Below the pieces are notes generated by a model. That model searched no databases. It was given only the letters and a program-made list of their open reading frames with translations, and was not told the origin of the DNA. 64,000 bases of DNA, taken from Marsupella aquatica (Eukaryota; Marchantiophyta). Shown here piece by piece: positions 1-11,289 of the stretch (the stretch's first letter is position 1; every line of letters begins with the position of its first letter). A program made the translations under genes and the position numbers. The stretch lies in the NCBI GenBank assembly GCA_973895155.1, contig OZ316895.1, positions 1,798,001 through 1,862,000 of the forward strand, written 5' to 3'.

Positions 1-1261
1 TCTGTCTGTAATCTTAACTATTAGGCTCATCAAATTTGAAGCTTGCCCTAATGCTTCCAAATGTGATCAGAATAGAGCCATACTAAGATCCGAGCATATA
101 ATCAAACCCGGAGTTGCTCAGAGAAGCATGGGTGTGTGATAGTTCACTTGAGTTGAGACTCATAAATCTAGAGTTCAAATATTATGGTTGACTATTTCCT
201 TTATGTGAGATTTCAGAGAATTTCCCTTTTAATTATTACTTTAAAAAAAAAGTTTTAAAATCAAACCCGGAGGTCCATCTGGTCATCGTTTGCGTTGGGA
301 ACAGTCGACACTCAGCACCCGACAATTTCAACCGAAACTCCCGTCAAATTACCTGTCACAAATTTACAGTGACAATTGATGTATTTGCTTGATTGACCTC
401 CAAAATGAAACTTGTTACTTGTTAGACCCCCTGAGGTCTATCAACGGTCAAGATCTGAGATCTACAGGTCCAGATTGGAGAAAAGTATCGAGGGGATTGG
501 TTGATTAAGCGACCTTTTTCCAGAAGGGGGTTTAGTAAGCATATGTCTCGTGACAATTTTAACCGAAACTCCCGTCAAATTACCCGTCACGAGTTACCCG
601 ACACGAATTACCCGTCACAGTGAGTACTCTCCGTCGTGTACTGTCGCAGAAAGGAAAGGGAAGGACGGACCCTCTGGCAAGCAACTGCCAGACTGCCAGA
701 CAGCCAGACAGAGTGCTAGCCTTGTCCTACAGTCCTGCACTCCCCGAGATGCTCAATCGGGATCCTGTACAGGACGGTACCCGCAGTTACCCTCCGGTAC
801 AAGCCCGTCGTCGTCTTGCATGATGGTACGGCGCCGTCGGATTTGCACTTGTACCGTTGCCGTGACTCCCGTAAACCTGAGCGTTTCACGGTATTTACAG
901 TAGTTACATCCATCCGCTCGCCTACAAATAGCGACACTGTTGGTAGGGCCCGCAATTTACAAGGACTCATGAGGGACTGTTTCTGACAAAGTAATGCATA
1001 CAGTATCATGCATTTCTGCTAGAACATCGAGAAAAAAAGCCAATGGGAGCTGTTCAAACTTTGGTTGGGCCCGCAGGAAAGTGTTTAAATTTGGCGATAT
1101 ATTTCTTCACAGGGCAGGTTATGGCAGATGTAACATTTATTATAGATAGTCTAGTCTAGTCTGACTAAATTAAACTAAACTAAACTAAACTAAACTAAAC
1201 TAAGTGCATGGATGAACCTACAACTTCGTGAACATTACAATTTCCAGGACACTTAAATCTA
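1..1261. other. Intergenic, no gene seen
   Basis: I see no gene here. A segment of about 39 bases occurs twice in direct orientation, at 321-359 and 552-590, with only a few mismatches, so part of this stretch is a local duplication or fragments of one repeat family. Short reading frames at 550-1009 overlap on both strands, lack family similarity and look like chance. A pentanucleotide TAAAC microsatellite lies at about 1171-1203, just before the MITE-like element. Confidence 0.5.
1171..1203. repeat. TAAAC microsatellite
   Basis: Six to seven near-perfect copies of the 5-bp unit TAAAC in a row, preceded by a short CTAGT run. It is a simple sequence repeat with no sign of function. Confidence 0.85.
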
Positions 1262-1643
1262 AGAGCATCTCCAATGGTGCAAGCTATTTGCCTACAGTCT
1301 ACATTAAATATAGTGTAAAAGGATTTTTTTTAGGTTATTGTATATTGCAAAAATGAAATGTCAAGAAGCAAGCCCAATGGTTACTGGGTTTTTTAGTATC
1401 TCCTGACATATGCACCCTTGGATGCTAGTCATTGGATCTTGGAGAACCCAAAAATGAATCCTGTATTCAGTCAATGCATTGTACAATATCTCCGGTACAG
1501 ATCCGGTAACCGAAAAACTCAATAAGGTCATAAATGAATAGCATTAGAGTAACCCATTGGGGTTGCCTATTTTGTTGAACCTTACTAGGTTTGGTAAACA
1601 TAACCTTACAGTAGACCAACCCAGTAACCGATGAAGATGCTCT
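1262..1643. mobile_element. hAT-like MITE, non-autonomous
   Basis: The left end begins AGAGCATCTCCAATGG at 1262. The right end finishes with AGATGCTCT at 1635-1643, the exact inverse complement of the first nine bases. The sequence AAATCTA directly follows the right end (1644-1650) and directly precedes the left end (1255-1261). With the neighbouring T it is an 8-base direct repeat, the size hAT transposases make. The element is 382 bp and has no reading frame of note, so it would depend on a transposase elsewhere. The left-end motif resembles ends common in plant hAT-type MITEs (from memory). An alternative is a chance short inverted repeat, but the matching flanks argue against that. Confidence 0.7.
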
Positions 1644-1790
1644 AAATCTAAATCTAAACACTGTACTATTCAATTTCACCTTCTTTTTTCTCATGGTCTA
1701 TTTATCAAATGTCATTCCAGCAGGAAGCATCCCGGACTGTTTGGTCATGGTGGCATGTTTTTCAACTATGAGATGGGCCCAAATGTGTCA

Positions 1791-1868
1791 CTGTGCACGG
1801 CCTCGACATCCAACCCATCACTCTTCTCACTGTGCACCGCCTCCACACCCAACCCATCACTCTTCTCA
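1791..1868. repeat. 39-bp tandem duplication
   Basis: Two head-to-tail copies of a 39-base pyrimidine-rich unit (1791-1829 and 1830-1868), differing at a few sites and followed by a partial third copy. No coding function is apparent. Confidence 0.8.
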
Positions 1869-2191
1869 CTTCTTGCACACTCCTTGAAATCCAGTTGTCA
1901 GGCCTTGTTGATTCCCTGCAATGTCTAATTATGCCTGGCCATCTCACTATTTATATTTTCAGTTGCTTACAGTATTCCGCCTCCAAAAAGCTTTCACGGC
2001 AAATAGTTTCCTTATATTTCCCCATTGATATGCAACCAAATCTTGGTTCTAGGGCTCATTAGAAATAACTTGGAAAATATTTCCAAAAAGCCTAATATCG
2101 CCAAACTTCAGTAAAAACCAAAGACACAAATGGTTATGGTGTTCATGCTCACTAGCCTCACAGCAGTAGTGCAATAACCAATTTGCCAGTG
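1869..2191. other. Intergenic spacer before minisatellite
   Basis: AT-rich sequence between the 39-bp duplication and the minisatellite. I see no gene, inverted repeat or regulatory motif here. Confidence 0.4.
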
Positions 2192-2496
2192 TGCTAGTTT
2201 CCACTTACTCATTAATTAGTAATAAGGCCTGCTAGTTTCCACTTACTCATTAATTAGTAAGAAGGCCTGCTAGTTTCCACTTACTCATTAATTAGTAATA
2301 AGGCCTGCTAGTTTCCACTTACTCATTAATTAGTAAGAAGGCCTGCTAGTTTCCACTCACTCATTAATTAGTAATAAGGCCTGCTAGTTTCCACTTACTC
2401 ATTAATTAGTAAGAAGGCCTGCTAGTTTCCACTCACTCATTAATTAGTAATAAGGCCTGCTAGTTTCCACTTACTCATTAATTAGTAATAAGGCCT
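2192..2496. repeat. 38-bp minisatellite, eight copies, dimeric
   Basis: Eight head-to-tail copies of a 38-base unit start at 2192, 2230, 2268, 2306, 2344, 2382, 2420 and 2458. They are nearly identical. Copies 1-7 alternate at one position near the unit end (AATAAG versus AAGAAG), and copies 5 and 7 share a CACTCAC variant where the others read CACTTAC. The array therefore grew partly by duplicating 76-base dimers. Each unit contains ATTAATTAGT. There is no spacer/repeat alternation, so it is not a CRISPR. Confidence 0.95.
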
Positions 2497-4140
2497 GAAA
2501 AAAACAGGCTTGACTTTTACGTATGCTAATTATGGTGTAACACTCTTTGACAACCATAACTATTCAAACTTATCATACTTCCCGTCCTAGCCTTCATCAA
2601 GTGTCATGACCATCCAACTGGTGTGTAGACATCTCGGGGGTCTCACTATATGGATGCCTCCCCATCGCCTGCAACGTTTTTAGGTCTCGGACCCCCTAAA
2701 ATGTAAGAATTTTTTTTAATTTTTCAACCCCTATAAAGTTGTTAGAATATTCTTGAAATTTGGTTAGAAAGACCCTAATGTTCTGATAAGTCTCAAAATT
2801 GAATTTAAAAGACCTTATTGTTCTTCTGCAAAAATTCTTAAGTTTTCCCTTCAAATCAATAAAATGACCCTATCTTTCGTCGCACGTGATGTGCCATTTT
2901 TGTGAAAGTGAAACCCCCGAGGTAGATATGTGTTTCCTTCTATTCCAATTATATATCACAGTGCCAAAAGGCAAAAACGCCAAACTGGAAGACACTGCTC
3001 AATTCCTCTCATGTAGATTGATTGGTATTTAAGAATTCTTGCACCAAGGTACTCCAACTCGAAACACACAATTGTCTTTGGTGACGGTTTTTTGCCAAAT
3101 TGATCATGTGCATTAACCCGACTAACCCAACTACCTGTTCTTTGAACATCAAAGGTGAGAAGAGCAAAACTTCTGTGAAAAATGAATCCTATGTTCAAAG
3201 AGAATATTCATGGTCTAAAGGCTTCACTTTAAAGCTTACTTAAGCCATAATTACCTTAGCTTAATTCTCTAGACCAGAACCATACCCTAGCTAGTCCATA
3301 AATTCTGATCCACCCGGGGATCCACCCAGCTCATAGATAACCTTGGCAGTGCAAACCTGACCGAGCAAGTTTACCGACTCACACCTGGACTACTTTCCCC
3401 ATATTGAAAATCTAGCAGATGGCAATCCTTGAGAGTTTCCTTTCTTGGCCCTGGAACTGCAGGTGGTGCTCAACACTGGATTAGACAAACCTAACTAAAC
3501 CAAGGATTTGAACAACACCAAACTGATCAAGATGGGAGTATTTGATAGCAGCGCTGTTCATAATGTGATGCTCCAGGTGAATAAACTAATTAAGAGCTGA
3601 AACAAACATTTTCTCTTTGGCCCACCTTGGATTGCCAAGGGATATCACTAATGTTGTCCTCGAATCGAGATTGTGGATCCCAATTCACTATGTTTCAATC
3701 CTAGTAAAATTCTCACCCACCGAAACATATGATTGAAGAGACCTCCACCAAAGCAAGCAGTGAAAGGTCGAAGCAGCCAAGCCAATTTGGTGGCCATAGA
3801 CAATTCCGTGCCACAGGCGAGAGAAACAAAGCACACACGCCCAAGCTTGTAATTGCCGTGGTGTACGCTGAAAAGTGCAGATTGAGGGAAGGCATTCTCT
3901 GACTGGCTTGACCCTGACTAACGAGCTGACAAAGAGACAGACGGGCAACAACAGCGGTCTTGACCGGCTAATGGAGTGGACTGGAACGGACCCACTGATG
4001 AGGAGCAGACCAACCACAGATCGACAGAAGAATCGATCGATGCAAAAGAGAGGTGGGAATACCGTAGAGGTTTGGGAGAGAGAGCTATGACGAAATGATG
4101 GGCCTGTCACTGGAGGTGGGTACTTGTTGTTATGCTATGC
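2497..4140. other. Intergenic, no gene seen
   Basis: AT-rich to about 3600, then mixed. Short reading frames at 3648-4110 on both strands overlap each other and have no recognisable domain. The last 300 bases before 4140 become G+C richer, which fits an upstream promoter region for the F-box transcription unit that I place from about 4145. Confidence 0.4.
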
Positions 4141-4144
4141 TATC

Positions 4145-4154
4145 CTATAAATAT
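4145..4154 (+). promoter_or_regulatory. Candidate TATA box for F-box gene
   Basis: The sequence CTATAAATAT is a good plant TATA box. It would place transcription start near 4175-4185, where the sequence changes to pyrimidine-rich leader-like DNA. The nearest recognisable downstream coding start is 2.5 kb away, so the link to the F-box gene is an inference. Confidence 0.4.
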
Positions 4155-4179
4155 GTCATAACTAGCAACATCTCGCTTG

Positions 4180-6578
4180 GCGACGCAGTGATTGATTGGA
4201 TTGGGGCCTCCGTCAGTCCGTCTTCTCTACTGTAGTCCTCTTCCTCCTGCTGCTACCTGGCTGGCCTGACTTACCTGCTGTTTGCGCTCAGAGCCATGAA
4301 GTGATTCATGATCCTGGTGCGATACAGCTCTGATTGAGTCTAGGGAATATGACCGGATACACCGAAAGGTTCGTCATATTGTATTTAGATCGAGTGCTTG
4401 CTTGTCTTTTGTGGGAGAGTATCGAGGTCTAACATTTGCCATGCACGCGGGCTGTCTGCCAGAAGTGATACAGGACTACGGGAGAGTGGTAACTGCTGAT
4501 CTACGGCCCTCGAGGACCGGTAATGTTGGCTGATGCTGAAGAGAAGAGATTTGGGAACTCATAAGAATCTGAGGGAGTGCCATTACAGCAATGAGAGGGA
4601 GGGCTGAGAGTGGAAATGGGGGGAGTTGAAAAGGAGCAGTTTAGAGCAGAAGTATTCGTTCGGCAGAATGTGGGATTTCAATGGGAGGAGATGGGTTCCA
4701 TCTCGGGAACCGGAATGCTATTGTCATGATCATCAAGTGGAGCAACAGCCGGAGGGGAAAGAGTTTCTGGTGTGGTTGCCGGAGGTCTACCATATTGAGA
4801 TGAGCAACGAGCAGATCTTCGATGAAACTAATGGCCGCTCAACTGTAACCACTATTACTGCTGTCAGACTATTTTGTCATCACAGGACTCCTCCCCCAAA
4901 GCTGGTGAAGCGTGAGTTTGCATATGGATATGGATTGTTTTTCATTTTGACAGTTGATAGTCAGACTCAGACCTGTAACACAAGAATGTTATCTCGAGTG
5001 AATATCTGACTGCGCTCAGATTGTAGAGAATCTTCTTTGGCTGATTAGCGAAGTGAGAAAGAGAGTTGTGGGAATTCAGCGTCGTTCAGAGAAATGCGTG
5101 GGTCCGGTGGTCGAGGAGGTCGTTTCCTTGAGTTTAGGACAACGATATCAATTGCTTTACCTATCTGCTACTCTTGCAATCGATTCCAAGAAGCCATTTG
5201 GTTGTGAATCGTCCCACAGCACACTCGTTGGTGGCTGCCTACCATAGAAATGTCTAAGGGAAAGAAAATGTTGGCTTGGTATATATCTTGTTCACTGTTA
5301 GTATCGGAGCTGCATTGAACTGCGCAGGAAAGGATCATATTTGAGGCCTTATCTGCATTGTTAATATCTCTTGATTAGGTGCATTTGCGGATGTATGGAA
5401 GTGGACCCTCTCGTGGTTTATGAATTACCGTCCCTTCTCGAGGGTATGTGTTATTTTCGGTTGCCCATCTCGTGTATAGGTGGGAATGTTAGTGTTGCCC
5501 TTGGATGGGGCCTTTAGAGATGTATATATTACCACTGTACCTTCTTGCAGTGTTGAGTAGCGGCCGTCAGTCTGGAGCACAGGTGGGATCGGAAATTTTC
5601 TTTCCATTTGGGCGTGTAGAGGTTCACGGATCACTAGTGTACCTTCTTGAAATCCTGCGATATTGATTTTTCGATTTCGTGCGTTGGTGGGCTTGAGGCG
5701 TTGGGATTCTTGGATGATCAATGTACGGTCGTGGAACAGTCTAATCTCAACGGTGAATACAAGAGAACACTTAGATCGTTCACACTCCTGAAGGACTGTC
5801 TCGTTAGAGCTCTGTAACGACCAAGAGCAATCGTTATGAAAATATCAACGCCGGGTTTCAGTGTGAGTTCTAAGATCCTTTGGGTTAGTCTGTTACCTAC
5901 TCATCGGACTCTCTAATCATGCAGGTGCCGAAGGCCACTCGATATGTACAATGTCAACAATTTGAAACTCCGGTTTTCTGAGCCTGCATCGGCTTCGCGT
6001 TCTCCATTGGTGGCTGTTGCAGACTCGCTATTTTGCCGGCATGGCCATAGACCAGCTTTCTTCAACCATGCAAGAGCTGTACGTGGTTCCTCCTAGGTAA
6101 CGTAAACACTCATTGAATCCCCTCCCCCTGAACCGTACTTGTGGAGCTTCCTATTGAATCTTTTAAGTTAGCAAATCAAAACACATCATTGAACTTGCAC
6201 TTCTGGCTCCTCCACTGTGGGTTCTCACGGATATTAATTAGTACCTCTCTCACTCTCCCTGTCTCTCTCGCTCTCCCCGATTCATTCTTTTGGATGGTAG
6301 CTCTTCGTTTGCTAACTAATTGAAGACAATATTCGCCCTAATGACTAAAGTCCGACTCTGTCTCTCCCTGGTGCTCCTCGACATGTGCGTCAAAATCATA
6401 TCAGCTGACACTTTAGGCCAGTTAGCTTATGTAGTGTACATTTCCTCTTGCGACACTGCTCGGTTACGGCATTGCACGCCATTCGTCGAATGGCTGGTGA
6501 AGGCGACGATTTTTACTCACAGATCGGAGTTTGGTGCTGAAAACACTGTGGGTGGCTGATTTGTCCATATCTTCAGGG
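4180..6578 (+). other. Probable long 5' leader of F-box gene
   Basis: No recognisable protein is encoded. The stretch starts after a TATA box and ends with a splice-acceptor-like CTTCAG at 6571-6576, just before the F-box start. It contains many short upstream ATGs and a 127-codon frame at 4626-5009 (start codon not ATG) that matches nothing I know. I read it as 5' untranslated exon(s) plus intron(s). A separate unrecognised gene cannot be excluded without transcripts. Confidence 0.35.
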
Positions 6579-6692
6579 ATGTCCGAGAAAGCGGGCGTCG
6601 TAATAGAAACACCGCAGGCTTGCGGTTCTGCTGCAATAGAGCCATGGAGCAAGAGGGCTTCTGGAGTCCTCATCTTCCTGACGAAGTTCTAA
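6579..6692 (+). CDS. Upstream ORF overlapping F-box start
   Basis: A 37-codon frame begins with ATG three bases after the CTTCAG acceptor and ends at TAA 6690-6692. It lies in a different frame from the F-box protein and overlaps its first 49 bases. If the acceptor is used, ribosomes would meet this ATG first, which would reduce F-box translation. The peptide has no recognisable motif, so any role would be through position and not product. Confidence 0.3.
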   Translation: MSEKAGVVIETPQACGSAAIEPWSKRASGVLIFLTKF

Positions 6693-7816
6693 GCATGATT
6701 CTGGCTTTTTTGCCTTTAATGAGCATTCTCCGGTGCAGACTTGTGGGGAAGAGGTGGAACCGTCTCGCTCAAGAGGCTCTCTTCCGGGAGACTTACGCTC
6801 GAGTATCTGGAGATCTCTCTCTTCAATACATCCAGTTGCTAGAAAAGTCACGAGCTTTTGCAGGCAGCGAACTGGTCTCCAGTGTAGGGGGCTTTCTCCT
6901 GGTGACCACGTTTGCCGAGGGCAGTGATCAGCTATTCCTTGTCAACACTAGGACTGCTACCCTCAAGCAGATACCAACAATGCTAAGATCGGAGAACAGT
7001 ACGCATGATTTCTCAGTGATAGGGATGGTCATGTATCCAGAGACCAACGTGTGCAAGGTTTTGGCCGCCCAGGAAGGTGCTCGACCAGTGAGGTTTCAAA
7101 CATACGATTCCAGCCTTGGTGCCTGGCAATGGACTGGAACATGGACTGTTCGGCAGCCCTGGAGCTGGAAGGAATCAAGCAGCAATCTCATCACTTATCT
7201 GAACCATGAACGTTACAATGGAATTCCGGTCAGCTTTCATATCTTGGACGTCGCTCTTCACGATGGAGCTCTTCACTGCTTGTCCGTGGTGGCAGCACGC
7301 CATTTCCGCGTCTTACGCCTAGAACCAGGCTCCAACATGTGGGTTGAATTACGTGGACTCTTTCCTCCGACCGCGTCAAGCTTCATTTGTGATTTCAGGT
7401 GCAAACCCGTACTCTTTAGAAACAAGGGTCGCCTCATGCTCGCAGGAGCTCAGGTCATAGAATCAACGTCGATCCGAATTACAGTGTGGAGGTATGGGGA
7501 GGGCGCTCAGTGGATGCCGGTTGCTTCTGCCCTTCACCAAGTAGAGGGAGAGCATCCTGATGTGTGCGGTGTGCCGCATATAGACGACACGTTGTTTTAC
7601 ATGGATGCGTGTGGAGATCATCTCTGTCTGGGTGCATTCGCCAGTGTTAGAAACCCAGATCCGAAGGCAGTTCTATACAATATTCGCGAGGACTCTCGGT
7701 TACTTACCAGGATTATAGCACAACAAGCTCACAAAAATTTGGTCTACTGGCAGAAGCGAGTCAAGGGTCACACAAGCGACCATCAAACGAGCTTCGTCCA
7801 AGTTCCAAGCTTATAA
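6644..7816 (+). CDS. F-box protein, kelch-type family
   Basis: A 390-residue protein with an N-terminal F-box at about residues 10-50 (LPDEVLSMILAFLP, then conserved R and KRW positions). F-boxes bind SKP1 and bring substrates to SCF ubiquitin ligases. The remainder (about 85-380) is one long beta-rich region with the spacing of plant F-box/kelch or F-box-associated proteins. It shows only weak kelch repeats, so the substrate cannot be predicted. The coding region has no intron, as is common for this family. I chose the start at 6644 because it sits in GCCATGG, a strong context, and places the F-box at the usual distance from the N-terminus. An in-frame non-ATG extension exists upstream. The stop is TAA at 7814-7816. 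The out-of-frame upstream ATG at 6579 may dampen translation. Confidence 0.85.
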   Translation: MEQEGFWSPHLPDEVLSMILAFLPLMSILRCRLVGKRWNRLAQEALFRETYARVSGDLSLQYIQLLEKSRAFAGSELVSSVGGFLLVTTFAEGSDQLFLVNTRTATLKQIPTMLRSENSTHDFSVIGMVMYPETNVCKVLAAQEGARPVRFQTYDSSLGAWQWTGTWTVRQPWSWKESSSNLITYLNHERYNGIPVSFHILDVALHDGALHCLSVVAARHFRVLRLEPGSNMWVELRGLFPPTASSFICDFRCKPVLFRNKGRLMLAGAQVIESTSIRITVWRYGEGAQWMPVASALHQVEGEHPDVCGVPHIDDTLFYMDACGDHLCLGAFASVRNPDPKAVLYNIREDSRLLTRIIAQQAHKNLVYWQKRVKGHTSDHQTSFVQVPSL

Positions 7817-9346
7817 GGGAAACCCCGCGGCTATTTTATGTTGTAACAATTAGGAATTTACGTTGCACCAGTCGGGGCATTTCTTGTCTCTCGTCTTGGC
7901 GGCCTTTCTTTTGAATTATTTAATTGGTTACCTCTGTGTTCTCTAAACTGAAAGAATGTGCCGTCATTCCTATCGCTTGTTAACTATTTTGCCCTACTGT
8001 ACTCTAGAGTAACTAAACAATGACGACTGAGGGCGATTGAAGAAGGAAGCTGAGGCTTGAAATCTAGACAGTCAAGGCCCCCATTATCTCTAGGCTAGAA
8101 TCAACTTATAACGCAACTGATCTAATAAAAGACAGACCAATACTTCACACCAGTTCCTCAATGTTTGTTTCTATTAAGGTCTCAAGTAAGAAAGGAGGTA
8201 TGCCGTCCTCAGGTTGAATGTAGGACTCCAAAGATGTATTGGGTAAGATCCCAATTCAATCGTGCACTCCCAAAAACCACGGTTCTTTGGCAGGATACAG
8301 AATCGCCAAGTCGCATGTCAACAGCTGGCTCTTTTGTGTTGATGAAGGATTGTCATGGGCAAGTCAGGCATTAAGGTTTTGCTCTTGTTCTGTTGGAAAG
8401 GGCAGAATTCTATCAAGAGGCAGAATTCTTGTGTTTCTTCTTTTGTTTCATTGGAGTTCCTAGCGTCCGTGTTTGTCTGTCAGGCTTAGATGGGACAACA
8501 CGGCTTGACACAATATGAGTTGGGAACAAGAGGAAGGCTCAAACCGTGATTACAATACCTTGTCTCCTCAGACCAGAGATTACGATAATTACATCCCGCT
8601 CGTAGGAGAACAATGTGTCTCGACAAGATGAGAACAATTGCTACCTTTCCATCTGACATAATTGTCCTTCGATACACAAAAGTATGGGCGTATGAGCCGT
8701 ACTTGGTCCTTCTCTGTTAGGAATTGCTAAAGTCTGAAGAAATCAGTTGGGTTTCGTGTGAAGACTTCTCTACTTCAAAAGTGACCCTTGCGAAAGTTCT
8801 CGGGTACACTGAAGTGTTTAGTATTCTTGGATGGGTCGTTTCCACAATGGTCACTTCAGCGGGACACAGAACCATTAAGACTTTATTAGGTGTGGTTGTG
8901 ACCAGAAAGAAGGTTGGCTTGTCCATATGGAGGTTAGCCACTACCCTGCGGAATCTGCTCACAAAAAAATTGTGTATATCCAAGAACCAGCACCCTAGAG
9001 ACATGATGTGACCCTCTACTTGCTGGGCAAGAACCAGCACCCTAGAGCAAATTACGACACCATCTGACCCTCTACTTGCTGGGCATCGCTGCTAATATTC
9101 ACTAAAATACTCTTACACTTGAAAAGCATGACATTATCTATCAAGACACAAAATTGGAGACTCATGGTTTGGCAGCTGGTCATACTGTGGCTCTGCAGAA
9201 CTTCTGAAATGCATAGAGGGTATTTTTCAATAGAATGGTCCCTGATAGGAGTTCCTCTGTTAGTCACTTATATGGTCCCGTTTGCTAAGTTTTATGCAGA
9301 GCTCACAGAATCTCATCCTTGTGTATCATACCAGATAACGTATATG
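7817..9346. other. Intergenic, F-box 3' region and spacer
   Basis: The first few hundred bases are probably the F-box 3' untranslated region (AT-rich; an AATAAA lies near 8123). The rest has only short overlapping frames. A segment beginning CAAGAACCAG at 8981 is repeated from 9028, giving an imperfect direct duplication of roughly 47-57 bases (8981-9084). Confidence 0.45.
8981..9084. repeat. Imperfect 47-57 bp direct duplication
   Basis: The blocks starting at 8981 and 9028 share their beginning (CAAGAACCAGCACC) and end (CTCTACTTGCTGGGC). The second copy has about ten extra bases in the middle. It lies just beyond the 3' end of the minus-strand TRAF-type gene. Confidence 0.75.
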
Positions 9347-11289
9347 CTATCGTGCAGTACTGGGAGACGTAATAGTTTCGAATTTCTTCTGTACATTGCG
9401 AAGCTCTCGCCGCAACTGAAGTACCTCTGCTGACACATCAGTGGTTTTGGGCTCCTGTCGAAGCTTCAGGACTTCCTGCTCCATGGTTTTCAACCGTATC
9501 TCTTGTTCCCGCACTGTTAGAAGTAGTGTTCCTATGTCTACTGCTTCCGACCGTTGACTTATTTGCAATGCCTGCACAACACACCAAAGATCCAATTTTT
9601 AATCTTTGCAGAAGACAAAGTCAGCCAAAAACAACGTTCCTTAGTGATACGTAGATTTCACGAAGTTACCCTTAGCAGGGATTGGGTGGATGTCTTAATA
9701 CTGGAGTGTAATAAGAATAAAGATGGATCAGACTTGAGAACTTGAGCAAATGGAGGCAGCCAGTAGTGACTACCGTGGTAGCAGAGTTCATGCACTCCAG
9801 GAAGAATGACTGTAGCAAGTCACTGTGGTTACAGAGGCTTAGACATAGGGCTAACAACACAACAGACAGCGCAAATAACATGGCAAGGAAGAGCAATGAC
9901 ACAAGTAGACTTGAAGTACTTGCGACAGAAGGCATGTGGTATTACAACACTCCCATCGAGGCTTATCCTGATTTAGAGATTATAGAAGACACATGCTCGA
10001 GAGGTCATCTTATCAAGGGAGAGAAATGTCTTCGAAGCGTAAAAACGAGTCTCAAAGTAAAGAGGACTTTCACGGCAGGGGGAAAACAATACAGAACTAG
10101 AAGCAGGAGACACCAGCAAGTATCTGGAGACTGACCTTCTCTAGAAGAGCTATGCGCTGCCCTTGATTCCCAACCGACACTCCCTGTCTTTGAAGATTCT
10201 GGCAAACGAGCAACAAATGCTGGCCCATGAAGTCCGCACAATGTTGTTCTTGCACGCCCTGTGGGAGAGACTGTGAACACCCGACCTGAGAGAATAGACA
10301 GTTGACCAGCTTCATTGGGCACAAGGTCACACAGTGTTTGTCCATGTCCCCTCGTGAAACTACACTTTTACAGCCTTGTTCACAAGGTAGAACTTTAAAC
10401 TTACAAGTAGAGTCATGGGGTTTGGCATTGAAGGCCGAGAAAACAGAACCACAACCCTCATTTTCACAAGCAATTGGGCGCAGAGAACATTTAGATTTAT
10501 GTTCTGCTAGCGACTCATCGCTCTCGAATCTCATCTCACAATGAAACATGTTACATCTGTCAACCCTTTTCAATAGGGCTTTAGCCAAAATCTCCCGCCG
10601 ACCAAACATCCAAGCCCCACTGCGGTCAAGCACTTGTACAAAATCCTCAATCTTGTCTTCCTTTGTGTCACTATTTAAAAGTTTGCTCGTCACCCGACTG
10701 AAGAGATTCTTCTTAGAACGAACAAAGCTCTCCGAGATATCCTGCACAACCTGTAATGGGGAGGGAATTTCCCCTGAGATCTGCACAAAAACATTCAGAC
10801 CTAATTACTGAAAGGTACTACAAGTGGCTGCTCCACTCAGTGAAGCTTGAGCCCGATGGGCTTTCATGTCGTGCTGGAGGAAAACCTAGAGGAATACAGA
10901 GTCGACAGAACTAGTTCAGGGGCGGCTGTCCACAGCACTAATGGATTCGACGAAGAAGAATGGTACAAAAGTAAGATCCACACCTGAAGAACCACGGCGC
11001 TACTTCCAGTAGCAAAGGCGTCACTCTGAACATTCAAGTAATCGAGCATTTCCTTTTTCACGTCTCCGATGACAGCTCCCGGATAGTTGAAAGGATCGCC
11101 TGCCGTTTTCTCCACAGATGCGGTTGCCAAAGAAACCAGGAGGAGGTGGGCAATTTTTCCCACCTGATCCACATCGTGATACCCACATTCCTGCAAGAGG
11201 GGCAAATCATTGGCGTTTGTAGTCGGGATCTCTCCCACGCTGCTGCTGACTGGCCCTCTTACGCCTCTCAAAGACCCCACGGAAAGCAT
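9347..11289 (-). CDS. TRAF-type zinc-finger protein
   Basis: Three exons on the minus strand, 11289-10984, 10780-10136 and 9571-9347, all joined in phase 0, give 391 residues. Donors are CAG|GTGTGG and AAG|GTCAGT; acceptors are GTGCAG and TTGTGCAG. Residues 35-100 form a conserved helical region. Exon 2 carries the Cys/His-rich TRAF-type fingers, with pairs such as CENEGC, CEQGC and DKHC from about residue 185 to 275. Exon 3 is a coiled coil with heptads of L, V and E/K (about 330-385). The order matches the plant TRAF-type zinc-finger family that includes Arabidopsis At1g09920 (recalled, not searched). That family is poorly characterised; TRAF-type fingers usually act in protein contacts. 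The start at 11289 is the first ATG of an open exon, and an additional upstream exon is possible. Confidence 0.8.

Noticed and set aside
2192-2496. Regular direct repeats that could suggest a CRISPR array
   Set aside because: Units are contiguous without unique spacers, and the genome is eukaryotic.
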